DNA of 64,000 bases, taken from positions 1,984,001-2,048,000 of the forward strand of contig NZ_WSRO01000002.1 of the NCBI RefSeq assembly GCF_009769735.1, read 5' to 3'. Source of the stretch: Streptomyces sp. BA2. GTDB lineage: Bacteria; Actinomycetota; Actinomycetes; Streptomycetales; Streptomycetaceae. Positions 25,533 through 36,470 of this stretch are shown piece by piece. The position numbers were made by a program, and so were the translations under genes. The first letter of the stretch is position 1, and the number at the start of each line of letters is the position of its first letter. The notes beneath the pieces are model-generated. The model saw only the letters and a list, made by a program, of their open reading frames with translations. It searched no databases and was not told the DNA's origin.

Positions 25533-26122
25533 CGTGCGGTGCCTTCCGTAGTGCTGGTCTTGATCATGTTGTTGATGGCCTCGACCCAGTCCGCCTGTTC
25601 GGCGGCGTGGTCCGAGCGGAAACCCGAGTCGATCAGCTTCTCGCCGTGCTCCCAGGTGACGATCAGCAGACCGCCCTCCGCGAGGACCTTGCCTGCGATG
25701 CCCTTGTCGAGGCGGGCCTCGCGCAGCTGTGCGGCCGGGATGAAGAAGTCGGCTGCCCCGGGGCGTACGACATCGAGGCCCGCGTCCGTGAGCGTCAGCT
25801 CGACGCGGCTGCGGGTACCGAGGCCGTGCGCCACGATGCGGTCGAGCCACTGCCCTGCCGTGGTCGAGCCGTGGTAGCGGCCGCTGAGCTCAAGTTTCGC
25901 CGGGCCCGGCTCGCTCGGCGCGCTGGGCAGCTCGGGCAGGTCGCCCTGGAGCGTGCCGCGCCACTTCCAGCCCTCGCGCATCAGCCAGTAGACGAGCGCG
26001 ATGAAGAGCAGAAGGCCGACGACCCAGCCCGCGCGTGCGGCCCAGTCCGTCACGTCCGCCGACTTCTTCTCGGCGGCGATGGTGGCGGCACTTCCTGCGG
26101 CGGCAGAGATCAGAGAGGTCAC
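25529..26122 (-). CDS. PH-like-domain membrane protein inside the pyrimidine operon
   Basis: A 197-residue protein of unknown function. One transmembrane helix near residues 30-50 ([18 protein letters not shown]) is followed by a basic/tryptophan border and a roughly 130-residue cytosolic domain with beta-rich segments ([38 protein letters not shown]) that resembles bacterial PH-like domains. The GTG start at 26122 overlaps the pyrC stop by 4 nt, and its own stop overlaps carA by 4 nt, so it is co-translated with pyrimidine enzymes. The position is conserved in Streptomyces as I recall it. A tether or regulator of the pathway at the membrane is speculation. Confidence 0.75.
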   Translation of the reverse strand: MTSLISAAAGSAATIAAEKKSADVTDWAARAGWVVGLLLFIALVYWLMREGWKWRGTLQGDLPELPSAPSEPGPAKLELSGRYHGSTTAGQWLDRIVAHGLGTRSRVELTLTDAGLDVVRPGAADFFIPAAQLREARLDKGIAGKVLAEGGLLIVTWEHGEKLIDSGFRSDHAAEQADWVEAINNMIKTSTTEGTAR

Positions 26123-27405
26123 GCGAGCTTCCCGTCGACGAGCGTGGCGCGGCCCCGCAGCCACGTGTGCGTCACGCGGCCGGGCAGCTCACGGCCCTCG
26201 TAGGGGGTGTTGCCGCTGCGAGAGGCGAAGCCCGCGGGGTCCACGACACCACGGTAAGCCGGATCGAGAAGCGTGAGGTTCGCGGGCTCACCTGCCGAGA
26301 CGGGGCGTCCGTGCCCCTTGGCCTGCCCGATCTCGGCGGGCTTGACGGACATCCGGTCGGCGACCGCGGCCCAGGTGAGCAGGCCCGTCTCGACCATCGT
26401 CTGCTGGACGACGGAGAGCGCGGTCTCCAGGCCCACCATGCCCATGGCGGCCGCGGCCCACTCGCAGTCCTTGTCCTCGTGGGGGTGCGGGGCGTGGTCG
26501 GTGGCGACGATGTCGATCGTGCCGTCGGCCAGGGCCTCGCGCAGCGCCATGACGTCGCGCTCGGTGCGCAGCGGCGGGTTGACCTTGTAGACCGGGTTGT
26601 ACGAGCGGACCATCTCGTCGGTGAGGAGCAGGTGGTGCGGGGTGACCTCGGCGGTCACGTCGATGCCGCGCGACTTGGCCCAGCGCACGATCTCGACCGA
26701 ACCGGCGGTCGACAGGTGGCAGATGTGCACCCGCGAGCCCACGTGCTCGGCGAGCAGCACGTCACGCGCGATGATCGACTCCTCGGCGACGGCGGGCCAG
26801 CCGCCGAGGCCCAGCTCGGCGGAGACGACGCCCTCGTTCATCTGGGCGCCCTCGGTGAGCCGCGGCTCCTGCGCGTGCTGGGCGACGACGCCGCCGAAGG
26901 CCTTCACGTACTCCAGGGCGCGGCGCATGATCACGGCGTCGTCGACGCACTTGCCGTCGTCGGAGAAGACGGTGACACCGGCTGCGGACTCGTGCATGGC
27001 GCCGAGCTCGGCGAGCTTCTTGCCCTCCAGGCCGACGGTGACGGCGCCGATCGGCTGGACGTCCGCGTAACCGCCTTCCTGGCCGAGGCGGTAGACCTGC
27101 TCGACGACGCCCGCGGTGTCGGCGACGGGGAAGGTGTTGGCCATGGCGAACACGGCGGTGTAGCCGCCGGACGCGGCGGCGCGCGTACCGGTCAGGACGG
27201 TCTCGGAGTCCTCGCGGCCGGGCTCGCGCAGGTGGGTGTGCAGGTCGACGAGGCCGGGCAGCAGGATCTTGCCCTCGGCGTCGACGACGGTCGCATCGCC
27301 CGCCTCGATGCCGGTCCCCACCTCGACGATCGTCTCGCCGTCGATCAGGACGTCCTGGGGCTCGCCGCCAAGGACCTTCGCACCACGGATCAGGGTCTTG
27401 CTCAT
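26119..27405 (-). CDS. pyrC: Dihydroorotase
   Basis: A 428-residue class I zinc amidohydrolase that cyclises carbamoyl aspartate to dihydroorotate. Metal site motif LPGLVDLHTHLREPG near residue 52-66, the third-metal or carboxylate region, HICHLSTAGS, and the catalytic ATDHAPH with Asp. It follows pyrB by 3 nt and overlaps the PH-like protein by 4 nt. Confidence 0.97.
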   Translation of the reverse strand: MSKTLIRGAKVLGGEPQDVLIDGETIVEVGTGIEAGDATVVDAEGKILLPGLVDLHTHLREPGREDSETVLTGTRAAASGGYTAVFAMANTFPVADTAGVVEQVYRLGQEGGYADVQPIGAVTVGLEGKKLAELGAMHESAAGVTVFSDDGKCVDDAVIMRRALEYVKAFGGVVAQHAQEPRLTEGAQMNEGVVSAELGLGGWPAVAEESIIARDVLLAEHVGSRVHICHLSTAGSVEIVRWAKSRGIDVTAEVTPHHLLLTDEMVRSYNPVYKVNPPLRTERDVMALREALADGTIDIVATDHAPHPHEDKDCEWAAAAMGMVGLETALSVVQQTMVETGLLTWAAVADRMSVKPAEIGQAKGHGRPVSAGEPANLTLLDPAYRGVVDPAGFASRSGNTPYEGRELPGRVTHTWLRGRATLVDGKLA

Positions 27406-27408
27406 GTC

Positions 27409-28395
27409 TTACTTCTCCTCGGAACCGGTGGGGCGGGTGTGGGTGACGGCGGGTTCGTTGCCGCCCAGGAGCAGGTAGAGGACGGCCATCCGGGTGTGGA
27501 CGCCGTTGGCGACCTGCTCGATGACCGTGCAGCGGTCGGAATCGGCGACCTCGGCGGTGATCTCCATGCCGCGGACCATCGGCCCGGGGTGCATGACGAT
27601 GGCGTGCTCTGGCATCTTCGCCATCCGCTCGCCGTCCAGGCCGTAGCGACGCGAGTACTCGCGCTCGGTCGGGAAGAACGCGGCGTTCATGCGCTCGCGC
27701 TGCACGCGCAGCATCATCACGGCGTCCGACTTCGGGAGCACCCGGTCCAGGTCGTACGACACGTCGCAGGGCCAGCTGTCGACGCCGACCGGCACGAGCG
27801 TGGGCGGGGCGACCAAAGTGACCTGGGCGCCCAGGGTGTGCAGGAGGTCGACGTTCGAGCGCGCGACGCGGCTGTGCAGGACGTCGCCGACGAGCGTGAT
27901 GCGCTTGCCGCTCAGGTCCTTGCCGAGGCCCGCGTCACGGCCGACGAGGCGGCGCCGCATGGTGAAGGCGTCGAGCAGGGCCTGGGTGGGGTGCTGGTGG
28001 GTGCCGTCGCCCGCGTTGATCACCGGGGCGTCGATCCAGCCGGAGGTGGCGAGGCGGTAGGGGGCGCCGGACGCGCCGTGCCGGATGACGACGGCGTCGA
28101 CGCCCATCGCCTCCAAGGTCTGGGCGGTGTCCTTGAGGGACTCGCCCTTGGAGACGCTGGAGCCCTTGGCGGCGAAGTTGATGACGTCGGCGGAGAGGCG
28201 CTTCTCGGCGGCCTCGAAGGAGATCCGGGTCCGCGTGGAGTCCTCGAAGAACAGATTGCAGATCGTGCGGCCGCGCAGCGCGGGCAGCTTCTTGATCGGC
28301 CGGTCGGCGACCCGGGCCATCTCCTCGGCGGTGTCGAGGATGAGAACGGCGTCGTCGCGGGTGAGGTCGGCGGCCGAGATGAGGTGTCGCATCAT
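27409..28395 (-). CDS. pyrB: Aspartate carbamoyltransferase catalytic subunit
   Basis: A 328-residue transcarbamoylase joining carbamoyl phosphate to aspartate. The carbamoyl phosphate motif [12 protein letters not shown] is complete, followed by [13 protein letters not shown] (Ser/Lys loop) and [16 protein letters not shown]. No regulatory PyrI partner is encoded here, as is usual when the gene sits beside pyrC. GGAG lies 9 nt before ATG 28395; a second ATG follows immediately. 80 nt separate it from pyrR. Confidence 0.97.
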   Translation of the reverse strand: MMRHLISAADLTRDDAVLILDTAEEMARVADRPIKKLPALRGRTICNLFFEDSTRTRISFEAAEKRLSADVINFAAKGSSVSKGESLKDTAQTLEAMGVDAVVIRHGASGAPYRLATSGWIDAPVINAGDGTHQHPTQALLDAFTMRRRLVGRDAGLGKDLSGKRITLVGDVLHSRVARSNVDLLHTLGAQVTLVAPPTLVPVGVDSWPCDVSYDLDRVLPKSDAVMMLRVQRERMNAAFFPTEREYSRRYGLDGERMAKMPEHAIVMHPGPMVRGMEITAEVADSDRCTVIEQVANGVHTRMAVLYLLLGGNEPAVTHTRPTGSEEK

Positions 28396-28475
28396 CTGGG
28401 TTTACTCCGTGATGTGGAGGTGTGCGGGCATGCGGGCGCGCAGGGGTGTGCCCCGGGCCCGCAGGGAAGCCGGTC

Positions 28476-29084
<609 letters not shown>

Positions 29085-29181
29085 CCTTAAAGGACGTCGA
29101 AATTGCGCCATCCACGGTACCAGCACGGGCAACGCCGCCGGTCACGACCCCCCTGAGAAGTGCCGGTACGGACCATTCGGC

Positions 29182-29211
29182 TTGACGCAGCCAAGTAACG
29201 CTGCGTAACCT
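29182..29211 (+). promoter_or_regulatory. bldD promoter with perfect BldD operator
   Basis: A -35 TTGACG (29182-29187) and -10 TAACCT (29206-29211) are 18 bp apart. The 15-mer GTAACGCTGCGTAAC (29195-29209) matches the BldD box nTnACnCWGnGTnAn at all fixed positions and spans the spacer and -10, as expected for autorepression. A further palindrome TCACAGTGA lies at 29211-29219. Confidence 0.85.
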
Positions 29212-29246
29212 CACAGTGAGTTACCGTTCTTCGTCCGGGGAGCTAT

Positions 29247-29747
29247 ATGTCCAGCGAATACGCCAAACAGCTCGGGGCCAAGCTCCGCGCCATCCGTACC
29301 CAGCAGGGCCTTTCCCTCCACGGTGTCGAGGAGAAGTCCCAGGGACGCTGGAAGGCGGTCGTGGTCGGTTCGTACGAACGCGGCGACCGTGCCGTGACCG
29401 TGCAGCGCCTTGCCGAGCTGGCGGACTTCTACGGCGTCCCGGTCCAGGAACTGCTGCCCGGCACAGCTCCGGGCGGCGCGGCCGAGCCGCCGCCGAAGCT
29501 CGTGCTCGACCTGGAGCGCCTCGCGCACGTCCCTGCCGAGAAGGCAGGCCCGCTCCAGCGGTATGCCGCCACGATCCAGTCGCAGCGCGGTGACTACAAC
29601 GGCAAGGTGCTCTCGATCCGCCAGGACGACCTGCGCACCCTCGCCGTGATCTATGACCAGTCGCCCTCGGTCCTCACCGAGCAGCTGATCAGCTGGGGCG
29701 TCCTGGACGCGGACGCGCGCCGCGCCGTCGCCCACGACGACGTCTGA
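29247..29747 (+). CDS. bldD: Developmental master repressor BldD
   Basis: A 166-residue repressor that holds Streptomyces in vegetative growth. The N-terminal XRE-type HTH (about 5-70; LSLHGVEEKSQGRWKAVVVGSYERG) binds DNA; the C-terminal domain carries the c-di-GMP signature RGD (114-116) and RQDD (125-128), exactly at the positions of the characterised proteins, through which a c-di-GMP tetramer joins two subunits. GGGGAG precedes ATG 29247. It is divergent from pyrR, has a perfect BldD box in its promoter and a strong terminator after it. Confidence 0.98.
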   Translation: MSSEYAKQLGAKLRAIRTQQGLSLHGVEEKSQGRWKAVVVGSYERGDRAVTVQRLAELADFYGVPVQELLPGTAPGGAAEPPPKLVLDLERLAHVPAEKAGPLQRYAATIQSQRGDYNGKVLSIRQDDLRTLAVIYDQSPSVLTEQLISWGVLDADARRAVAHDDV

Positions 29748-29779
29748 TCCGTCAAGCGACAGCTGAGCAGAAACGTAAC

Positions 29780-29825
29780 GCCGGGGTGGCCGGAACCGAT
29801 CGGGTTCCGGCCACCTCGGCGTTTT
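29780..29825 (+). terminator. Intrinsic terminator of bldD
   Basis: An 18-bp stem (29780-29797 with 29803-29820, one G-U pair) around loop GATCG, followed by GTTTT. One of the few hairpins here with a proper T-tract; about 33 nt after the stop. Confidence 0.9.
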
Positions 29826-29903
29826 ACGCACGCACCTGAGCCCTCGGGAGTCCACGGAGGCCCGGGAGGCCACGGAGGCCCCGGAGAAAGCCTCCGGACG
29901 CGC

Positions 29904-29938
29904 CAGAGGGCCCACAGCGACGTGCTGCGGGCCCTCTG
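29904..29938 (-). terminator. Terminator hairpin after nusB
   Basis: CAGAGGGCCC pairs with GGGCCCTCTG, with an inner CAGC/GCTG stem, 16 nt past the nusB stop. It faces the bldD terminator in this convergent gap. Confidence 0.8.
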
Positions 29939-29954
29939 AGCGGCGTAGGAGGCT

Positions 29955-30389
29955 TTACGCCTCGTCGCGGCGCAGACTCGGCTTCAGATCCTTGAAGCGG
30001 CCGAGCAGGCCGTTCACGAAAGCCGGCGAGTCGTCCGTGGAGAACTCCTTGGCGAGCTGCACGGACTCGTCGAGCACCACGGCGTCCGGCGTCGCGTCGA
30101 CCCAGATCAGCTCGTAGGCACCGAGCCGCAGGATGTTGCGGTCCACGACCGGCATCCTGTCCAGGGTCCACCCGACGGCGTACTGCGAGATCAGCTCGTC
30201 GATGTGGCGCGCGTGCTTCGCGTACCCCTCGACCAGCTCCATCGTGAACTCGCTCACCGGCGGCTGCCGGGTATCGGTCCGCGAGTGGCGCACCCAGTCC
30301 GCGAGGACCGTCACTACATCTGCGCCACGCTGGTCGGCCTCGAAGAGAATCTGGAAGGCACGCTTGCGGGCCGTATTACGAGCAGCCAC
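29955..30389 (-). CDS. nusB: Transcription antitermination factor NusB
   Basis: A 144-residue all-helical RNA-binding protein that pairs with NusE (S10) on boxA RNA for rRNA antitermination. Typical segments are RKRAFQILFEADQRG near the N-terminus, DRMPVVDRNILRLGAYEL, and DESVQLAKEFSTDDSPAFVNGLLG. It lies 2 nt after efp, a conserved efp-nusB couple, and ends the transcript at the hairpin downstream. Confidence 0.97.
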   Translation of the reverse strand: MAARNTARKRAFQILFEADQRGADVVTVLADWVRHSRTDTRQPPVSEFTMELVEGYAKHARHIDELISQYAVGWTLDRMPVVDRNILRLGAYELIWVDATPDAVVLDESVQLAKEFSTDDSPAFVNGLLGRFKDLKPSLRRDEA

Positions 30390-30391
30390 GG

Positions 30392-30958
30392 TTAGCTGTT
30401 CACCCGGCCGAGGTAGTCGCTCGTGCGGGTGTCGACCTTGATCTTCTCGCCGGTGGTGATGAAGAGCGGCACCTGGATCTGGTGGCCGGTCTCCAGCGTC
30501 GCGGGCTTGGTGCCGCCGGTGGAGCGGTCGCCCTGGACGCCGGGCTCGGTCTCCTGGATAACCAGCTCGACGGCGGCCGGCAGCTCGACGAAGAGGACTT
30601 CGCCCTCGTGCTGCGCGACGGAGGCCGTGAAGCCCTCGATCAGGAAGTTGGCGGCGTCACCGACGGACTTGCGGTCGACGTGCAGCTGGTCGTACGTCTC
30701 CATGTCCATGAAGACGAAGTAGTCGCCGTCCATGTAGGAGAACTGCATGTCGCGCTTGTCGATCGTCGCCGTGTCGACCTTGACGCCGGCGTTGAACGTC
30801 TTGTCGACGACCTTGCCGGACATCACGTTCTTGAGCTTGGTGCGCACAAAGGCAGGGCCCTTGCCGGGCTTGACGTGCTGGAACTCGACGACGGACCAGA
30901 GCTGGCCCCCGTCGAGCTTGAGCACCAGGCCGTTCTTGAGGTCGTTCGTGGAAGCCAC
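30392..30958 (-). CDS. efp: Translation elongation factor P
   Basis: A 188-residue factor that relieves ribosome stalling at polyproline. Three OB-like beta domains; the functional loop is [11 protein letters not shown] with Lys33 at the tip, inside a PGKGP frame as reported for actinobacteria, where the lysine appears to work unmodified. No EpmA- or YmfI-type modification gene is seen nearby. The start is GTG (30958). Sits between the M24-like gene and nusB. Confidence 0.97.
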   Translation of the reverse strand: MASTNDLKNGLVLKLDGGQLWSVVEFQHVKPGKGPAFVRTKLKNVMSGKVVDKTFNAGVKVDTATIDKRDMQFSYMDGDYFVFMDMETYDQLHVDRKSVGDAANFLIEGFTASVAQHEGEVLFVELPAAVELVIQETEPGVQGDRSTGGTKPATLETGHQIQVPLFITTGEKIKVDTRTSDYLGRVNS

Positions 30959-31018
30959 GGTTGCGGAATCTCCTGGACTGACGTGGACGACCCCGGCGCA
31001 CGCGCATAGCTCGGAAAG

Positions 31019-32125
31019 CTAGAGCGCGAGCAGCTCCTTGGTCGTAATGGTGAGTAGCTCGGGTCCGCCGTCCGCCTCGGGGCGCACGACGAGCGTGTCA
31101 TCGATCCGGACACCACCCCGTCCCGGGATGTGAACCCCCGGTTCGACGGTGACCGGCACGCAGGCGTCCAGTTTACCCATGGCCGCGGGCGCCAACTGCG
31201 GGTCCTCGTCGTTTTCGAGCCCCAGCCCATGTCCCATCAGCGGAGCGAGGCCGTCCGCATACCCCGCGGAGTCCAGTACGAGGCGTGCCGCGCGGTCGAT
31301 GTCGCGGTAGGCGGCGCCCGGTACGAGAGCCTCCCTGCCCGCCCGCTGAGCGGCGAAGACGAGGTCGTACAGCTCGATCTGCCAATCCGCGGGAGACGTA
31401 CCGATGACGAACGTACGCCCGATCTCACAACGATAACCGCGATAACTGGCCCCCAGGCACACGGAGAGGAAATCCCCTTCCTCCACCCGCCGGTCCGACG
31501 GCCGGTGGCCGCCCCTTCCGGAGTTCGGCCCGGTGCCGACAGAGGTCGGGAAGGCGGGTCCGTCCGCCCCGTGATCGACGAGACGGCGCTCCAGCTCAAG
31601 GGCGAGGTGGCGCTCCGTACGCCCGACAAGGATGGATTCGAGCAGTTCGCCGAGCGCCTGGTCGGCGATCTCTGAGCCGATCCGCAGGCAGGAGATCTCC
31701 TCCTCGTCCTTGACGAGCCGCAGTTGCTCGACCGCTCCCCCGAGATCCGTGAGCCGCAGCCGGGGCGCGACGGAACCCAGCGCGCGGTGCCGGGCGACCG
31801 TGAGGTCGTGCTCCTCGACGGCGAGCGCATCGGCGCCCTGGGTGGCCGCGAGGTCGGCCCCCGCGACGGCCGGGTCTCCGCCGGCCGCGTCGAGGAGCTG
31901 CACCCGCAGCCTCTCGTCGGGCCGCCCCTCGCCCTGCTCGTCGCCGAGCGGCCTCGAACACAGCAGCAGATCCTCGCCGCTGCCGAGCAGGAGCACCGCA
32001 TCCTGGGGCGCCGCCCCCGCGAGATACCGCACGTTGGCGGGGCGGGACACCAGCGCCGACGCGCTGCCGCCCGCGGCACAACGCTCCCTCAGCCGCTCGC
32101 GGCGGGCCGCGTACACCTCTGACAT
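31019..32125 (-). CDS. Aminopeptidase P-family (M24) protein with degenerate metal site
   Basis: A 368-residue member of the creatinase/Xaa-Pro peptidase family, with an N-terminal creatinase-like domain (about 5-130) and the pita-bread domain (about 135-365). Position efp-proximal resembles the pepQ-efp pair of other bacteria. The five metal ligands are not canonical: the first Asp position is Cys223 (SVCLGASYRGY), the second Asp is Glu234 (RCEIGRTF), His299 and Glu328 (TVEPGVH) are kept, and the last Glu is Asp342 (RIDDTLVV). Normal dinuclear peptidase activity is therefore doubtful; it may bind a different metal or act as a pseudoenzyme. Frame is intact and codon use normal. Confidence 0.85.
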   Translation of the reverse strand: MSEVYAARRERLRERCAAGGSASALVSRPANVRYLAGAAPQDAVLLLGSGEDLLLCSRPLGDEQGEGRPDERLRVQLLDAAGGDPAVAGADLAATQGADALAVEEHDLTVARHRALGSVAPRLRLTDLGGAVEQLRLVKDEEEISCLRIGSEIADQALGELLESILVGRTERHLALELERRLVDHGADGPAFPTSVGTGPNSGRGGHRPSDRRVEEGDFLSVCLGASYRGYRCEIGRTFVIGTSPADWQIELYDLVFAAQRAGREALVPGAAYRDIDRAARLVLDSAGYADGLAPLMGHGLGLENDEDPQLAPAAMGKLDACVPVTVEPGVHIPGRGGVRIDDTLVVRPEADGGPELLTITTKELLAL

Positions 32126-32221
32126 GGGACGAGCCTATGAGCGGTGGCTCGGGACGGCCCGTTCAGCGCACCCGACCGAGCGGGCCGGTGGCGTCCCCGG
32201 GGCATCAGGTGGCGCAGGGGC

Positions 32222-33169
32222 CTACCACTGCGGCGGGCTCGCGATGGAGCGGGCGAGGACGTCGTCCAGGACCCGGGCCGTGGCGGGCACGTCCAGCTGG
32301 GAGTTGTCGATGATGGGCAGGCCCGAGCCGTACCAGCCGGCCATGCGGCCGTGGATGCGGGCCACTTCCTCGTCCGTGAGGCGGCGGTTGCCGCTGCGCT
32401 CGGCGTTGCGCTCCAGGACGATCTCCAGGCCGGGCAGCAGGACCACCGGCAGCAGGCCGGGGCCCACATGGCGCTTCCAGCCACCGAGGCCGACGACCGG
32501 GCGGTCGGGGAAGACCGCGTCGTCGAGGACGCAGGAGATGCCGTTGGCCAGGAAGTTCCGTGCGGCGAAGCCGCAGGTGCGGCGGGCCAAGCGGTACTGC
32601 GCCTCCGAGTGGTCGTTCCAGCCCGACTGGGGGTCCGCGAAGCCCGATCGGACCCATTCCCGTACGTCGTCGAGGCTGATGTGGGCGGTGGGCACCCTGC
32701 GGTGCTCTGCCCAGAACTTGGCGACGCTCGTCTTGCCCGCGCCCGCGGGGCCGATCAGCAGGACGGCCAGCGTGGTGGCGCCGGTGTCCGCCTGGGCCGT
32801 GCCGGGCGGAGGGCTCGGCACGGCGACGGGGCCGCCGGGCGGGAGCTGGATGTGGCCCGTCGTGTCCGGGGTCGGGGGCACGGGGGCGGCCGGGGCGTGG
32901 CTGTGCTGGGGGGCGGCTCCGTGCGGGGCGCCCGGCGGCACGTGCTGCGGCGTCGTGATGTGCGGGTGCGGGGCCGGTCCCTGCGGATGGGGGGCCGTGC
33001 CCGGGGGGTGCGGGGCGCCGGCGAAACCCGGCGCGGGAGGCGGTGGGCCGCCCGGCGCTGCACCCGGCGGCGGACCGCTCGGGTGATGTGCGGCCGGGGA
33101 CCAGCCGGTGGCCGGTCCGTGCCCCGGCTGATGGGGCGGCGGCAGCGGAGACCCCACTGCGTGCTGCAT
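32222..33169 (-). CDS. P-loop ATPase/kinase-like protein with Pro/His-rich N-terminus
   Basis: A 315-residue protein of unknown role. Residues 1-130 are a proline-, histidine- and glycine-rich low-complexity tail. The rest is a P-loop domain of the AAA or nucleoside-kinase type: Walker A IGPAGAGKTSVAKF (140-148), the DDVREWVRSGFADP segment typical of Zeta-toxin/chloramphenicol-phosphotransferase-like kinases, and VLDDAVFPDRP as Walker B-like. The substrate is unknown. It lies between aroB and the M24 gene on the same strand, 96-161 nt from each neighbour, a place I recall being conserved in Streptomyces. Confidence 0.75.
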   Translation of the reverse strand: MQHAVGSPLPPPHQPGHGPATGWSPAAHHPSGPPPGAAPGGPPPPAPGFAGAPHPPGTAPHPQGPAPHPHITTPQHVPPGAPHGAAPQHSHAPAAPVPPTPDTTGHIQLPPGGPVAVPSPPPGTAQADTGATTLAVLLIGPAGAGKTSVAKFWAEHRRVPTAHISLDDVREWVRSGFADPQSGWNDHSEAQYRLARRTCGFAARNFLANGISCVLDDAVFPDRPVVGLGGWKRHVGPGLLPVVLLPGLEIVLERNAERSGNRRLTDEEVARIHGRMAGWYGSGLPIIDNSQLDVPATARVLDDVLARSIASPPQW

Positions 33170-33244
33170 CCGGTGCCACTCCGTCTCGTGCGACTGACGC
33201 TGGTCGGGCGGCGGCCGGGGCCACCCGTTACCGAACGGTACCGC

Positions 33245-33274
33245 CCCCGGCCGACGTTGTGTGAACGGCCGGGG
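33245..33274 (-). terminator. Hairpin after aroB
   Basis: CCCCGGCCG (33245-33253) pairs with CGGCCGGGG (33266-33274) around a 12-nt loop, 57 nt beyond the aroB stop. Likely the end of the aroC-aroK-aroB transcript. Confidence 0.65.
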
Positions 33275-33330
33275 AGGCCGCAGGGTGCCCGTGGCTTGTT
33301 CTGACGGGCCGATTCAGCGCTTTTCGAGCG

Positions 33331-34951
<1,621 letters not shown>

Positions 34952-34955
<4 letters not shown>

Positions 34956-36136
34956 CGGATCTGCAGGTTGTCGAGGTACGAGGTGACGTTGCGCCGGGTC
35001 TCGGGCACGCTGTCGCCACCGAACTTCTCGGCGACGGCGTCGGCCAGGGTCAGCGCGACCATCGCCTCGGCGACGATGCCGGCGGCCGGGACCGCACACA
35101 CGTCGGAGCGCTGGTGGTGCGCCTTGGTGGCCTCGCCGGTGGCGACGTCGACGGTGGCGAGCGCGCGGGGCACGGTCGCGATGGGCTTCATCGCGGCACG
35201 CACGCGCAGCAGTTCGCCGGTGGTCAGGCCGCCCTCGGTGCCGCCGGAGCGGCCTGAGGTGCGCCGGATGCCGTCGTCGGTGGAGACGATCTCGTCGTGC
35301 GCCTTGGAGCCCGGCACGCGCGCGAGGTCGAAGCCGTCGCCGACCTCGACGCCCTTGATGGCCTGGATGCCCATGAGCGCGGCGGCGAGCCGCGCGTCGA
35401 GCCGCCGGTCCCAGTGCACGTGCGAGCCGAGGCCCACGGGCACGCCGTACGCGAGCACCTCGACGACGCCGCCCAGGGTGTCGCCGTCCTTGTGGGCCTG
35501 GTCGATCTCGGCGACCATCGCCTTGCTCGCGTCCGCGTCGAGGCAGCGCACCGGGTCGGCGTCGAGCTTCTCGACGTCGGCGGGGGTGGGGTAGACGCCG
35601 TAGGGCGCCTTGGCCGCCGCGAGCTCCGTGACGTGGCTGACGATCTCGATCCCGGCCGTCTCCTTCAGGTACGAGCGGGCGACCGCGCCGAGCGCGACGC
35701 GGGCCGCGGTCTCTCGGGCCGAGGCGCGCTCCAGGATCGGGCGGGCCTCGTCGAAGCCGTACTTCTGCATGCCCGCGAGGTCGGCGTGGCCGGGCCGGGG
35801 GCGGGTCAGGGGGGCGTTGCGGGCCAGGTCGGCGAGGATCTCGGGGTCGACCGGGTCGGCCGCCATGACCTGTTCCCACTTGGGCCACTCGGTGTTGCCC
35901 ACCATGATCGCGATCGGCGAGCCCATGGTCAGACCGTGCCGGACGCCACCCAGGAAGGTGACCTCGTCACGCTCGAATTTCATGCGCGCACCGCGCCCAT
36001 AGCCGAGCCGCCGCCGGGCCAGGTGGTCCGCCACCATCTCCGTGGTGATCGGCACGCCGGCGGGAAGACCCTCCAGCGTCGCGACAAGTGCGGGTCCGTG
36101 GGACTCTCCCGCGGTCAGCCAACGCAACCTGCTCAA
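34952..36136 (-). CDS. aroC: Chorismate synthase
   Basis: A 394-residue FMN-dependent enzyme that converts EPSP to chorismate. Family signatures are [18 protein letters not shown] at the N-terminus, [14 protein letters not shown] with the catalytic His, [16 protein letters not shown], and [26 protein letters not shown] follows. The start is a TTG at 36136, supported by GAGGAG about 5 nt upstream and by the canonical [13 protein letters not shown] beginning at residue 2. First of three overlapping aro genes. Confidence 0.97.
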
Positions 36137-36264
36137 CGGTGCTCCTCATGCTCGCGCCTGGAACTGCGTGGCGCGGCCGGGTGCGCGGCCCTGGCCCGCC
36201 ATCCCCGATCCTCCCACGTCGGGGGGCGGGACCTGGCCTCCGGTCCATAAGACGGACGGCCCCG

Positions 36265-36468
36265 CTACCCCTCGGCAGTCGCCTCGGCCTTCGTACGGGC
36301 CGCTCTTCGGGCAGCGATCTTGCGCGTGCGCTTGATGGTCCAGGCGGCCACGACGATCGCGACGATGGCCGCGATGACCGTCAGCTGCAGCCACCAGGGC
36401 ATGAATCTGAACGGCAGGAACCTGATGAAGAGCTCGAAGAGGTCCCCCTTGCCCGAGGCCATGTGCAT
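36265..36468 (-). CDS. Small single-pass membrane protein between aroE and aroC
   Basis: A 67-residue protein I cannot name. A central transmembrane helix (about 25-43, WLQLTVIAAIVAIVVAAW) is followed by a strongly basic tail (KRTRKIAARRAARTK), giving an N-out/C-in or tethered topology. ATG 36468 has GAGGG 9 nt upstream and begins 2 nt after the aroE stop, so the gene is translated with aroE; a second ATG at 36462 is possible. The basic tail could face DNA, RNA or phospholipid. Its linkage to the shikimate genes may be only transcriptional. Confidence 0.7.
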   Translation of the reverse strand: MHMASGKGDLFELFIRFLPFRFMPWWLQLTVIAAIVAIVVAAWTIKRTRKIAARRAARTKAEATAEG

Positions 36469-36470
36469 CC

